This document shows positions 21,902 to 30,735 of a DNA stretch of 37,279 bases, one piece after another. Below the pieces are notes generated by a model. The model searched no databases. It saw only the letters and a list, made by a program, of their open reading frames with translations, and was not told the origin of the DNA. The stretch spans positions 1-37,279 of IMG/VR virus record IMGVR_UViG_3300013126_000098. One strand, written 5' to 3'. Position 1 is the stretch's first letter. Each line of letters begins with the position of its first letter. A program made the translations under genes and the position numbers. The DNA comes from a virus.

Positions 21902-24198
21902 TGTCAGCATGCCCAAGACCAGATATTTTATTAAAAGAAGTTGGATCTGATACTCCAGGTACATATACCGGGAATCCTCCTGAAGTAAGAACATTTGGAT
22001 GTAATAATGTTGCCCAAGAAACTATTAAACAGGGAACAGGAAGTACTTCTACTACTAATGTTTCTAATCCCTCTCCTCAAGCACCAGTTCCTTGCATATT
22101 AGGATTCAAATGGGAAGGAGAATGGGCTGAAGGAATTGAATATAAGAAACAAACTTGCTTTACTAATCCAAATGGTTCAGTAGTTGAACATGAAGGATCT
22201 TCTTGGCTTTGTATTCAAGATCATACTTCCACAAGTGGAGATGCACCTACAACTTTACCTCCTACTCCACCTTCAATCAATGGATCTTCTTTTTGGGAGC
22301 CATTATCAAAAGGTAGTATTACAACTGCTCAAGAAGAAGAATTGGCTGATGCAAATAAATCATGGTGGGATAAGATTACTGATTGGATAAAAGATATGGA
22401 TATTTGGGATTGGCTCAAAGTAGCTGCAGTAGCAGGTGGGCTAATCTATTATGGGGTAAAAGTATTAGATTCAATGGATGAAGATGGATCTAAAGACGGG
22501 AATGCAGATAAAAGATACAATGGAACTAATGGATATACTGGAAGTTATACTAAACCTAAATTGAAAAATACTTTAGCTAAATTATGTCAAATTGGGAATA
22601 TCAATTGTGATGTAACTGGAATTCCTGATGATGAAGTAATTGAATTTACATTAGCTTCTACTACTTCAATTAGAACTGTATTACAGCAACTTTCTAATGC
22701 ATTCAATTTTGACATGGTTAGTTCAGGTGGAGTATTGAAATTTGTAATGAGAACAGGTAATCCAAGTGGAACTATTACTTTATCTGATATTGGATATTCA
22801 GCTAATGTAAATCCTCCTGCTCCATTTACAAGTAAAAGATTTCAGGGGATATCATTACCAAGAAAAGTTATAGTAACTTATTTCTCTCCTTCATTGGATA
22901 TGAATAACTATACTCAAACTTCAGAACTTTTTACTTATCCTGAAGGCAATGAAATTAGTATCAATGTTCCTATTACTTTGACAGATCAACAAGCAAGAAA
23001 GATTGCTGAATTGAATTTGATAAATGCTCATCTTGAAAGAATGAATTACAAATTCACATGTTCATATAAAATGGTCAAGTATGAACCAGGTGATGTATTA
23101 GATTCTCCAATGGGTATCATTAGAATAACTAAAGTAAATGAAACAGATCCGGGATTACTTTCATTTGAAGCATGTGATGCAGGAGAGCCAAGTGTAACTG
23201 CATTATCTGATTTAGATTATACTATTCCAAGTGATACTGATAATAATGATTTGACATTAGGTTATTCACAAGCATTCTTTATTGATCCTCCTTGGATGGG
23301 AGAATATGATACAGGAACAAGACTATATGCTGTTATTCATGGCTATGGGAAACAAGGTTGGCCTGGAGCAATGATTTATATTTCAAGAGATGGAACTAAT
23401 TATTCCGCTTTGAAAACAGTCAATGAAGAAACAATTTGGGGTAAAGCAAATACTATTCTTGCTGCTCCAGTAATTGCTACTTCAGGTGCTGATACTGGAT
23501 GGGATGTTACTAATACTTTATCTGTTACTTTGAAAACTGGTCAATTATCTTCTGCTTCTGATACTGAAGTATTAGCAGGAGCTAATTGGATATTTGTTGG
23601 TCAAGAACTAATATCTTTTGGAATAGCTACATTGACAGCTCCTAATACATATACTCTTTCAAGACTAAGAAGAGGATTACAAGGAACTGAGAATTTTGGA
23701 GTATCTCATCAACCAAATGAATTAGTAAGTAAAGTGAGTTCATTAGTTAGAATTGATTTACTTGAAAGTGATATTGGCAAACAGCTTCATTTCAAAACTG
23801 TAACCATGGGTTCTGGATTAGATGTAGCAGATCTTGATACTATTACTGTGACATCCAATAACAATAAGTTATTTGCTCCAATCAATGGGCAGGCTATAAG
23901 ACAACCTGATAATAGCTGGCTAATTACATGGGAAGAAAACATAAGAATTCCTGATATTGTAAATAATAACGGAAGTACAATGAAACCAGTGGATAGTGAT
24001 CAATCAGGCTGGGGTGTTGCTATATTGGATTCAAGTGGAATAGTAAAATCATCAAGACCTTGCGGATTTACAAATTATACTTATACTGTTGCAGAACAAA
24101 ATACTGATTTTGGATCATTACAAAGTAATATCAAAGCAGTGATAGTTCCAATGAGTAAGAAATATGGTGGTGGGTATCCACTAACAATTAACGGCTAA
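21901..24198 (+). CDS. Tail hub-tip protein, C-terminal part (GTA gp15-like)
   Basis: 765 residues. At about 71-132 lies a small Trp/Cys-rich module (W71-E-G-E-W ... SSWLCIQDH ... FWEPL) like a CBM5/12 chitin-binding-type domain. A hydrophobic segment follows at about 171-190. From about 215 the sequence follows the tail-tip core: FTLASTTSIRTVLQQLSNAFNFDM, PRKVIVTYFSPSLDMNNYTQTSE, ITLTDQQARKIAELNLINAHLERMNYKFTCSYK, YEPGDVLDSPMGIIRITKV, then FVGQELISFGIATL and LSRLRRGLQGTE. That core is common to GTA gp15-type 'megatron' proteins, which close the tail tube and trigger DNA release. Confidence 0.8.
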   Translation: MSACPRPDILLKEVGSDTPGTYTGNPPEVRTFGCNNVAQETIKQGTGSTSTTNVSNPSPQAPVPCILGFKWEGEWAEGIEYKKQTCFTNPNGSVVEHEGSSWLCIQDHTSTSGDAPTTLPPTPPSINGSSFWEPLSKGSITTAQEEELADANKSWWDKITDWIKDMDIWDWLKVAAVAGGLIYYGVKVLDSMDEDGSKDGNADKRYNGTNGYTGSYTKPKLKNTLAKLCQIGNINCDVTGIPDDEVIEFTLASTTSIRTVLQQLSNAFNFDMVSSGGVLKFVMRTGNPSGTITLSDIGYSANVNPPAPFTSKRFQGISLPRKVIVTYFSPSLDMNNYTQTSELFTYPEGNEISINVPITLTDQQARKIAELNLINAHLERMNYKFTCSYKMVKYEPGDVLDSPMGIIRITKVNETDPGLLSFEACDAGEPSVTALSDLDYTIPSDTDNNDLTLGYSQAFFIDPPWMGEYDTGTRLYAVIHGYGKQGWPGAMIYISRDGTNYSALKTVNEETIWGKANTILAAPVIATSGADTGWDVTNTLSVTLKTGQLSSASDTEVLAGANWIFVGQELISFGIATLTAPNTYTLSRLRRGLQGTENFGVSHQPNELVSKVSSLVRIDLLESDIGKQLHFKTVTMGSGLDVADLDTITVTSNNNKLFAPINGQAIRQPDNSWLITWEENIRIPDIVNNNGSTMKPVDSDQSGWGVAILDSSGIVKSSRPCGFTNYTYTVAEQNTDFGSLQSNIKAVIVPMSKKYGGGYPLTING

Positions 24199-24209
24199 TA
24201 GGAGACATA

Positions 24210-27200
24210 ATGGCTTTAGCTACAAATTCAACATTAGGAACTATAGTATTAGCAGGTGACTTTTATGGAAGTGATCCTGCTAATCCGTCTTTAGCCCCAA
24301 GTGGAGTTACTCCCGGTCAATCTACTTTCTTTTATTCAATAGTAGTAGATACTAAAGGAAGAACTGTCTATTATAAAGATTATCCACAAAGTACTCCTGA
24401 AGATTGGACTAATATCAAAAACTTATTTGGTGGGGTTCCAATTGGACCTGCAACTCCAAGTTCAGTTGGAGGAATAAAAGCTGGAACTAATATTGATATT
24501 GATACAAATGGGCTAATATCAATTCCTGATGCAAGTGGATCAGCTAAAGGTTTAGTTCAAATTGGAACTAATATCAATTTGACAGGTAATACAATTTCAG
24601 TAGCTGATGCAAGTACTTCAGTAAAAGGTGTAGTTCAAATTGGAACTAATATCACAGCTACATCAGGTACAATATCAATTCCTAATGCAAGTTCATCAGC
24701 TAAAGGTTTAGTTCAAATTGGAACTAATATCAATTTGACAGGTAATACTATATCAGTAGCTGATGCAAGTACTTCAGTAAAAGGGTTGATTAAAATTTCT
24801 GAAGGAAATGCTTCAAATCAATATGTAATTGGAAGTGGGGTTTTTGATCTAAAAAGAGCTTCTTCATCTAATCTTGGAGCTGTTCAAATTGGAGATAATA
24901 TCAATGTATCTTCAGGTACTATATCAGCTGCTACTGCAAGTACTTCAATAAAAGGTTTAGTTCAAATAGGAGATAATATTACATCAACTAATGGTCTAAT
25001 ATCAGCTTCTAATGCCAGTACTTCTGCTAAAGGTGTAGTTCAAATTGGTTCCGGATTCTATAATACCGGGACTGGTTATTATATCTTCAAATTCCATATT
25101 GCTAATCCGCTAAATCATTCAGTAATTGAAACTTTATCATTTAGAACTGATACACAAGTATTATTCAATGAAACTTTGAATCAAATAGTTCCAGAATTGT
25201 CAAGAAGCGGAAATATCATAAGATATAATCTTTCATTAGACGATGCAATTGCAGCAGGAACTTTAGTATCTCCAGTTATTGAAACTCTAACAGTAAATGG
25301 AGATAATGTAAATGCTGGTTTTATTGTAGCTAGTGGAGATCCAGTTCCAACATCTGATGCAGCAATTTATTATGAAATTGGAATTGAAGATGGTATTATA
25401 TCTGGGCCACCTCATGCAACTAAAGATGGGGTAAATCCTGAAACTTATGGAACATTTTGTATAAGTGATACTACTGATTTAGAAGTAGTTAATAGAACAC
25501 TTCAAATCAAAATGGCTTCTACATCTCAAAAAGGATTATTTCAAATAGGAGATGGTTTTAGTGTAGCTCCATCAGGATCATATACTGAAGTATCTGCTAA
25601 TATTGCATCTGATACTACATTAGGTTTAATTAAGTATGATACTAATAATTTCTATTTGTCATCAGATATTTTAATGCCAAATTATGCTGGATCTTCAATG
25701 GCCGGTATTATGAAAGTGAATTCTGCTGCTGATTTTGGAATAAATTATACAAATGGAGCAATATCTTTCAAAACCGCAAGTCAATCAGTTTTTGGATTAT
25801 GTAAAAGTGGTCAATACTTAGAAATTACAAATGGGGTATTAGATGGAATAAAAGCAACTGATACTACAATTGGCTTATTTACTTTATATCAAGGATTTGA
25901 CACTTTAGTTCCTGGAACTCCAATAAAACCATTAGAGGCAAGTTACTCAACAAAAGGAGTATTCTCAGTTGGTAATGGATTTATTGCTACAACTAATCAA
26001 ATTGTTGCAAGAACTGCATTACCTTCATTAATAGGTCTTGTACAAATTGATACAACTAATTCTCTTTTACAAATAGATGCAAATGGGGTATTGAGTTCTA
26101 ATTTTACTAATTTAGCTTCTACAACTAATTATGGTTTAGTTCAACCATCAACAAGTGATTTTGATTTGATTGGTGGAGTATTATCACTAAAAGAATCAAA
26201 ATTTGCATCACATTCAAATTTTGGTTTTTTGAGACATGTTTATAATTATGGTGTTGGAACTGAAGGCGGTCAAACTGTAAGTAATATTGGATTTACTGCA
26301 TCAGGGGCATCTGATACTGCAACACTAATGTATGCAAAAGCATCAGCTTCTGCTCAATTTGGATTAGTGAAACCTAATTCTTCTTTTTCATATTTGAATG
26401 AAGGTCTAATATTAGCTAATCCAATAGCTTCTGCTTCTAATCTTGGTTTGGTAAAAGTAGGAACAGGATTAGAAATTTCTAATCAATCATTATCACGTAT
26501 TGGAGGATCTATTGCTTCTGCTTCTAATCTTGGTTTGATAAAAACAAAGACATATGATAATTTTGATTATAATACATCAACTGGAGAATTATCAAGAATA
26601 AATGCATCAACTTCAAAATTTGGATATTTTACTACTTCATCAAGTATATTAAAAGATGTAAATGATGAATTATATGCTGCAACTGCAACAGATGATGTTG
26701 CAGGACTTGTTATGACTGGAAGCGGACTTTTGAATGACGGTTTTGGAGTTATAACTTTACCTTGGGATTATGCTACTTCAAGTGTTGCTGGTAGATATTG
26801 TTTAGCAGATCCATACCCAACAACTACTACACAAACAGATACTTATAGGAATGAATATGTAAGTATTGGAACTACAGGTAATAAATCAATTGCTAATTTA
26901 GGATTTTTGTCTGAAGCAGAATCAAAAAGATCTACATTATGGCGTGATTACTTATCAGTTAATAGTGATGTGGATGGGAATTGTTATAATTTAAACCCAA
27001 TGAAACCTACGTATGATCTAAGAATACAAGATTCAACATCTCCAACACCAAAAACATTTTTGATATCATTTGATATGACAAACATTCCAATTGATACTAT
27101 ATTATTAAAAAATATCAGTAAGATTTACAAATATCCAGTTACCAACACTGGCATATATCAAACTGATTTTAATAATATTATTCCAGTTGAATCAGCAAGA

Positions 27201-27347
27201 TCAAAAACTAATGTGCGTTTTGATAATGTTAATAATGGGTCAAAAACTCAAAGAATGGACATATTAGTATTCCATTTTAATGATGGAATATCAGATAAAA
27301 CTGCAATCTTAGATTTAACTTTTACCAACAAAATTGGCCTTCTTTAA
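24210..27347 (+). CDS. Long repeat-rich tail fibre 1
   Basis: 1045 residues. The N-terminal ~60 residues (ALATNSTLGTIVLAGDF...VDTKGRTVYYKDYP) match those of the next fibre and probably form the virion anchor. From about 85 to 280 a ~20-residue unit of the form 'AS-S-KG-VQIG-NI...G-ISI/V-DAS' is repeated. The rest has more diverged units (SNLGLVKVG, STTNYGLVQPS), and the last ~200 residues are a different, probably globular, tip. Such units form trimeric beta-prism or beta-helical shafts. It has a TAGGAG site. Specificity is unknown. Confidence 0.85.
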   Translation: MALATNSTLGTIVLAGDFYGSDPANPSLAPSGVTPGQSTFFYSIVVDTKGRTVYYKDYPQSTPEDWTNIKNLFGGVPIGPATPSSVGGIKAGTNIDIDTNGLISIPDASGSAKGLVQIGTNINLTGNTISVADASTSVKGVVQIGTNITATSGTISIPNASSSAKGLVQIGTNINLTGNTISVADASTSVKGLIKISEGNASNQYVIGSGVFDLKRASSSNLGAVQIGDNINVSSGTISAATASTSIKGLVQIGDNITSTNGLISASNASTSAKGVVQIGSGFYNTGTGYYIFKFHIANPLNHSVIETLSFRTDTQVLFNETLNQIVPELSRSGNIIRYNLSLDDAIAAGTLVSPVIETLTVNGDNVNAGFIVASGDPVPTSDAAIYYEIGIEDGIISGPPHATKDGVNPETYGTFCISDTTDLEVVNRTLQIKMASTSQKGLFQIGDGFSVAPSGSYTEVSANIASDTTLGLIKYDTNNFYLSSDILMPNYAGSSMAGIMKVNSAADFGINYTNGAISFKTASQSVFGLCKSGQYLEITNGVLDGIKATDTTIGLFTLYQGFDTLVPGTPIKPLEASYSTKGVFSVGNGFIATTNQIVARTALPSLIGLVQIDTTNSLLQIDANGVLSSNFTNLASTTNYGLVQPSTSDFDLIGGVLSLKESKFASHSNFGFLRHVYNYGVGTEGGQTVSNIGFTASGASDTATLMYAKASASAQFGLVKPNSSFSYLNEGLILANPIASASNLGLVKVGTGLEISNQSLSRIGGSIASASNLGLIKTKTYDNFDYNTSTGELSRINASTSKFGYFTTSSSILKDVNDELYAATATDDVAGLVMTGSGLLNDGFGVITLPWDYATSSVAGRYCLADPYPTTTTQTDTYRNEYVSIGTTGNKSIANLGFLSEAESKRSTLWRDYLSVNSDVDGNCYNLNPMKPTYDLRIQDSTSPTPKTFLISFDMTNIPIDTILLKNISKIYKYPVTNTGIYQTDFNNIIPVESARSKTNVRFDNVNNGSKTQRMDILVFHFNDGISDKTAILDLTFTNKIGLL
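24460..25050 (+). repeat. Tandem coding repeats in fibre 1
   Basis: Six to eight units of about 60-78 bases, each carrying GTTCAAATTGGAACTAATAT or a close variant and ending in a GTACTTCAGTAAAAGGT-like stretch. A segment of about 50 bases around 24540-24593 is repeated almost exactly at 24697-24750. The same units occur in fibre 2. Confidence 0.8.
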
Positions 27348-27356
27348 GGAGATAAC

Positions 27357-29906
27357 ATGGCTCAAGCTACAAATTCAACATACGGTGAAATAAAACTTGC
27401 AGGAGATTTAGCCGGTAATAATAATGCGTTATCTCCTGCTCTAACTAATACTGGAGTAACGGCTGGAAATTATATTCTTCCTAAACTCACCATAGATGCA
27501 AAAGGAAGAATTACTTCATCTGTCAATGCCACATCTACTGATATAGCATCTTTAGTAGGTCTTGCTTCAAAAACTGCAATAGGTGTAGTTCAAATTGGAA
27601 CTAATATCAATGTATCTTCAGGTACAATTTCAGTAGCTGATGCCAGTACTTCAGTAAAAGGTGTAGTTCAAATTGGATCTAATATCAATGTATCTTCAGG
27701 TACTATATCAATTCCTGATGCAAGTGCATCTGCTAAAGGTGTAGTTCAAATTGGAACTAATATCAATTTGACGGGTAATACTATATCAGTAGCTGATGCC
27801 AGTACTTCAGAAAAAGGTGTAGTTCAAGTAGGAACTAATATCACGGCTACATCAGGTACTATATCAATTCCTGATGCAAGTGCATCTGCTAAAGGTGTAG
27901 TTCAAGTTGGGGAAAATATTATATCAACTAATGGTCTAATATCAGTACCTGCTGCTTCATCATCAGTAAGAGGTGTAGTTCAAGTAGGAACTAATATTAG
28001 TGTAGATGGGAATGGTCTAATATCAATTCCTGATGCCAGTACTTTAGTAAAAGGCACAGTTCAAGTAGGAGATAATATCAATGTATCTTCAGGTACTATT
28101 TCAATTCCTAACGCAACTTCTTCATCAAAAGGTGTAGTTCAAATAGGAGATAATATTACTAATGTAAATGGGCTAATATCAATTCCTACCGCTTCAACTA
28201 CTGAATATGGTGTAGCTAAAATTGGTAATGGTTTATCAATCAATGGTACTACTGGCAAACTTCAATTATTGACCCCTTATCCTTCTGCTACTAATTTACA
28301 AGCAGGTATAGCTAAAATTGGAACTAATATAAACGTAGATGCAAATTCAGTTATATCAATTCCTACAGCTTCAACTACTGTAGCGGGTGCTATTAAAATT
28401 GGATCATCATTACAAATAACTAATGGAGTATTATCAATTCCTGCAGCTACTGATACTGTAGCAGGTGTTATCAAATTAGGAGCCGGTTTATCTCTTTCAA
28501 ATAATACTCTAACAATTCCGCCTGCTACTAATAGTACATTAGGCGGAGTAAAAGTAGGATTTGGATTATCAGTTGATGGGGCTGGGACATTATCCGTTCC
28601 AGTTGGTGGAGCAAATTCTTTTGATAGTAATCATTTTACTGTTTCTAATGGTGCCGTTTCAATAAAAAGTGCAACATACACAGATAAAGGGATTTTGAGT
28701 ATATATGAAAATAAAGGTATTACTGTCAATAACGGACAAATATCAATTACACCTGCTTCTAATACTGCATTAGGTGGAATAAAAGTAGGAAGTGGATTAA
28801 CAGTTGATGGAAATGGATTATTATCAATTGATGTTCCTCTTGCAAGTACTACATCACCTGGAATAGTACAAATTGGAACAGGCATTTCAAATACAAGCGG
28901 TATTCTTAGTATTGCTTCAGTTGAACATGCTACAATTGGTACTGCGGGTATAGTTAAATTAGGTAATGATATTATACTTGATGCAAATGGAGGAATTAGT
29001 ATTCCTAAAGCATCTTCTACTGTATTTGGAGCAGTAAAACCTGATACTTCAAATGGTCTAACAATATCAAATGGGATATTGGGAATAGCCACTGCTTCTG
29101 ATTCTACGTTAGGTGCAGTGAAAGTTGGAAGTGGATTGTCTATTGATGGGAATGGTGTATTATCAACAACTCCATTATCAATTGCAAGTTCAACAGTATT
29201 AGGTGGAATAAAAATTGGATCAGGAATGACTATTGATGCTAATGGGGTATTAGATATTACTCCAATGGAAGTAGCAAAAGTTGCTAATTTAGGATCTATA
29301 CTTGTTGATGCATTAGGTGCTCTTTATGTTCCACCTGCAAGTACTACAACAAAAGGAGTAGTAAGAGTTCCTTCTGGAACAGGATTAGCAGTTGATGGAA
29401 CTGGGACTTTATCATTTGATCCTGCTTATGTACAAGAAGCAACACCATCAGTGCCAGGTGTTGCTAAATTAGGCCCTGGAGTAAAATTGAATGCAAGTAA
29501 TCAAATTGTTCAAGTAGCTCCATTTGCAGCATCAATGACAACAATATCTTATCCAACTACTGGCTCTGCTTGGAATCTAAATCTTACTGATTCATGTAAT
29601 AAAATTGATATTTCAGGGTCAATTGCAAATATAACTTCCACTTCAATATCTTATACTTTACCTGGCCCAACACTTGCTATGACATTTCCTGTTATGTTAT
29701 TATTCATAAACACATCAGGTTCTTCTAAATCTTTTGTAATTCCGTCAGGAACTAATGGTGCTACACCATATTCAGTTTCTCTAAATGGAACTACTGAAAA
29801 ATATTTAGTAGTAAAATATCCATTTTTACAAGCATCTGGTGGTGGTAGTACAGGAACATTATTAGTAACACCTAATATTCTTGATGATATCTGGATATTT
29901 GGATAA
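27357..29906 (+). CDS. Long repeat-rich tail fibre 2 (paralogue of fibre 1)
   Basis: 849 residues. The start (AQATNSTYGEIKLAGDLAGNN...TIDAKGRI) is the same anchor module as in fibre 1. Nearly the whole protein to about 730 is built from 'KGVVQIG-NI-VSSGTISIPDAS' units that become 'LGGVKVGSGLSVDGNGVLSI' units further on. The final ~130 residues form a separate domain with a beta pattern (SSISYTLPGPTLAMTFPVMLLFIN, KSFVIPSGTNG). An AAGGAG site follows fibre 1 by 9 bases. Two fibres of one type suggest hetero-assemblies or alternative receptors. Confidence 0.85.
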   Translation: MAQATNSTYGEIKLAGDLAGNNNALSPALTNTGVTAGNYILPKLTIDAKGRITSSVNATSTDIASLVGLASKTAIGVVQIGTNINVSSGTISVADASTSVKGVVQIGSNINVSSGTISIPDASASAKGVVQIGTNINLTGNTISVADASTSEKGVVQVGTNITATSGTISIPDASASAKGVVQVGENIISTNGLISVPAASSSVRGVVQVGTNISVDGNGLISIPDASTLVKGTVQVGDNINVSSGTISIPNATSSSKGVVQIGDNITNVNGLISIPTASTTEYGVAKIGNGLSINGTTGKLQLLTPYPSATNLQAGIAKIGTNINVDANSVISIPTASTTVAGAIKIGSSLQITNGVLSIPAATDTVAGVIKLGAGLSLSNNTLTIPPATNSTLGGVKVGFGLSVDGAGTLSVPVGGANSFDSNHFTVSNGAVSIKSATYTDKGILSIYENKGITVNNGQISITPASNTALGGIKVGSGLTVDGNGLLSIDVPLASTTSPGIVQIGTGISNTSGILSIASVEHATIGTAGIVKLGNDIILDANGGISIPKASSTVFGAVKPDTSNGLTISNGILGIATASDSTLGAVKVGSGLSIDGNGVLSTTPLSIASSTVLGGIKIGSGMTIDANGVLDITPMEVAKVANLGSILVDALGALYVPPASTTTKGVVRVPSGTGLAVDGTGTLSFDPAYVQEATPSVPGVAKLGPGVKLNASNQIVQVAPFAASMTTISYPTTGSAWNLNLTDSCNKIDISGSIANITSTSISYTLPGPTLAMTFPVMLLFINTSGSSKSFVIPSGTNGATPYSVSLNGTTEKYLVVKYPFLQASGGGSTGTLLVTPNILDDIWIFG
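27580..28470 (+). repeat. Tandem coding repeats in fibre 2
   Basis: About ten or more units of 60-80 bases with the core GGTGTAGTTCAAATTGGA and variants. A stretch of about 50 bases before and through GCATCTGCTAAAGGTGTAG occurs twice (about 27695-27748 and 27855-27905). Several units are nearly identical to those of fibre 1 (for example 27750-27830 and 24710-24790). Confidence 0.8.
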
Positions 29907-29914
29907 TATCATTT

Positions 29915-29950
29915 TGCCACCTTTATAAATACTATTTTATAAAGGTGGCA
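29915..29950 (+). promoter_or_regulatory. 15-bp hairpin enclosing the ribosome site of the next gene
   Basis: TGCCACCTTTATAAA (29915-29929) pairs perfectly over 15 bases with TTTATAAAGGTGGCA (29936-29950), loop TACTAT. The right arm contains AAAGGTGG, the only Shine-Dalgarno candidate for the ATG at 29955. There is no T run after it, so it is poorly suited as an intrinsic terminator. In long read-through transcripts it would hide the ribosome site. Confidence 0.8.
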
Positions 29951-29954
29951 CCTA

Positions 29955-30494
29955 ATGAATATCAATAATCTTATTATCAAATCTTTTCAAAATCCGCAAG
30001 ACAACTATATCTCACAATGGTCAATTGATTGGTCTCAATATACTGAAGCAGATCTTATCTCTACTTTCAATTATTGGATTGGCACATTATACAATATCCA
30101 AAAAGATCATGCTTCATTTATCAATCTAAAGAATGGCAGGGAACTATTATTAGGTCATTCTATTCCTTCATTAGTTGAAGGTAATTGTTTAGTATATCTC
30201 TCAGAAACTGACAGACTATATGGAATAATGGATTGGTGGATGCCTATTCCAGATGAAGCAAATTTCAAGCAAGGGGATAAGCTCCTCAAACACCTTTATC
30301 TTCTATGGCATAATGACAACCTCCCACTTAGGAAAGTAGCTCTTACTAAACAAGAAGCTTCTGATGCAAAACGTAAGCACTTTTCATTGAGCAAAATATC
30401 CATGCAACGTGGGTATGACATGCAAAATTGGCCTGATTACGGAGATAAATCATGGATTTTGCCTCCAACAAGCAAAATCATCAAATTTAGCTAA
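29955..30494 (+). CDS. Unknown protein at the end of the late region, translation probably hairpin-controlled
   Basis: 179 residues, Trp-rich (8-9 Trp, for example SQWSIDWSQY and IMDWWMP), with predicted mixed alpha/beta structure, an acidic first half and a basic second half (TKQEASDAKRKHFSL). No signal peptide or membrane segment. I do not recognise a family. It is the last gene after the fibres, a spot where phages often keep fibre-assembly chaperones or lysis genes, but I see no motif for either. The ribosome site lies in the arm of a 15-bp hairpin (29915-29950). Confidence 0.65.
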   Translation: MNINNLIIKSFQNPQDNYISQWSIDWSQYTEADLISTFNYWIGTLYNIQKDHASFINLKNGRELLLGHSIPSLVEGNCLVYLSETDRLYGIMDWWMPIPDEANFKQGDKLLKHLYLLWHNDNLPLRKVALTKQEASDAKRKHFSLSKISMQRGYDMQNWPDYGDKSWILPPTSKIIKFS

Positions 30495-30542
30495 AAACTT
30501 ATTACCAGTTAGCTATAAAAATGGGTGCATTTCAAAAACTCC

Positions 30543-30605
30543 AATAAAATCATATAGTTAGACTACTAACTGAAATGGAAAATCTGTAATAAAATCATAT
30601 AGTTA
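30543..30605 (+). repeat. Direct and inverted repeats in the 241-bp gap before the early genes
   Basis: AATAAAATCATATAGTTA occurs twice (30543-30560 and 30588-30605), 27 bases apart. Between and around them is a hairpin AGTTAG-ACTA-CTAACT (starting at 30556). Further right are AATTG-TGAAG-CAATT (30623-30637) and TTATCA-GTTT-TGATAA (30636-30651), just before the first early promoter. The arrangement looks like a set of binding sites for a regulator of early transcription. No open frame of note in the gap. Confidence 0.6.
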
Positions 30606-30658
30606 TAAAATGATGAACTAAAAATTGTGAAGCAATTATCAGTTTTGATAAGAGGCAA

Positions 30659-30686
30659 TTTACATCTGATCAAAAAAGTTTATAAT
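30659..30686 (+). promoter_or_regulatory. Early promoter D
   Basis: TTTACA (30659-30664), 16-base spacer, perfect TATAAT (30681-30686). The bases TTTACATCTGATCAAA and the leader ending TGATTATCACTGAGGAG are shared with the promoter before 32772, so the two are duplicates. It drives the gene at 30736. Confidence 0.8.
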
Positions 30687-30735
30687 GTACCCATATTCTG
30701 AAAAACATAGATGATTATCACTGAGGAGAACTACC

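Noticed and set aside
24460-28470. CRISPR-like array in the regular repeats
   Set aside because: The repeats are in frame, protein-coding and of variable length. They encode fibre shaft units.
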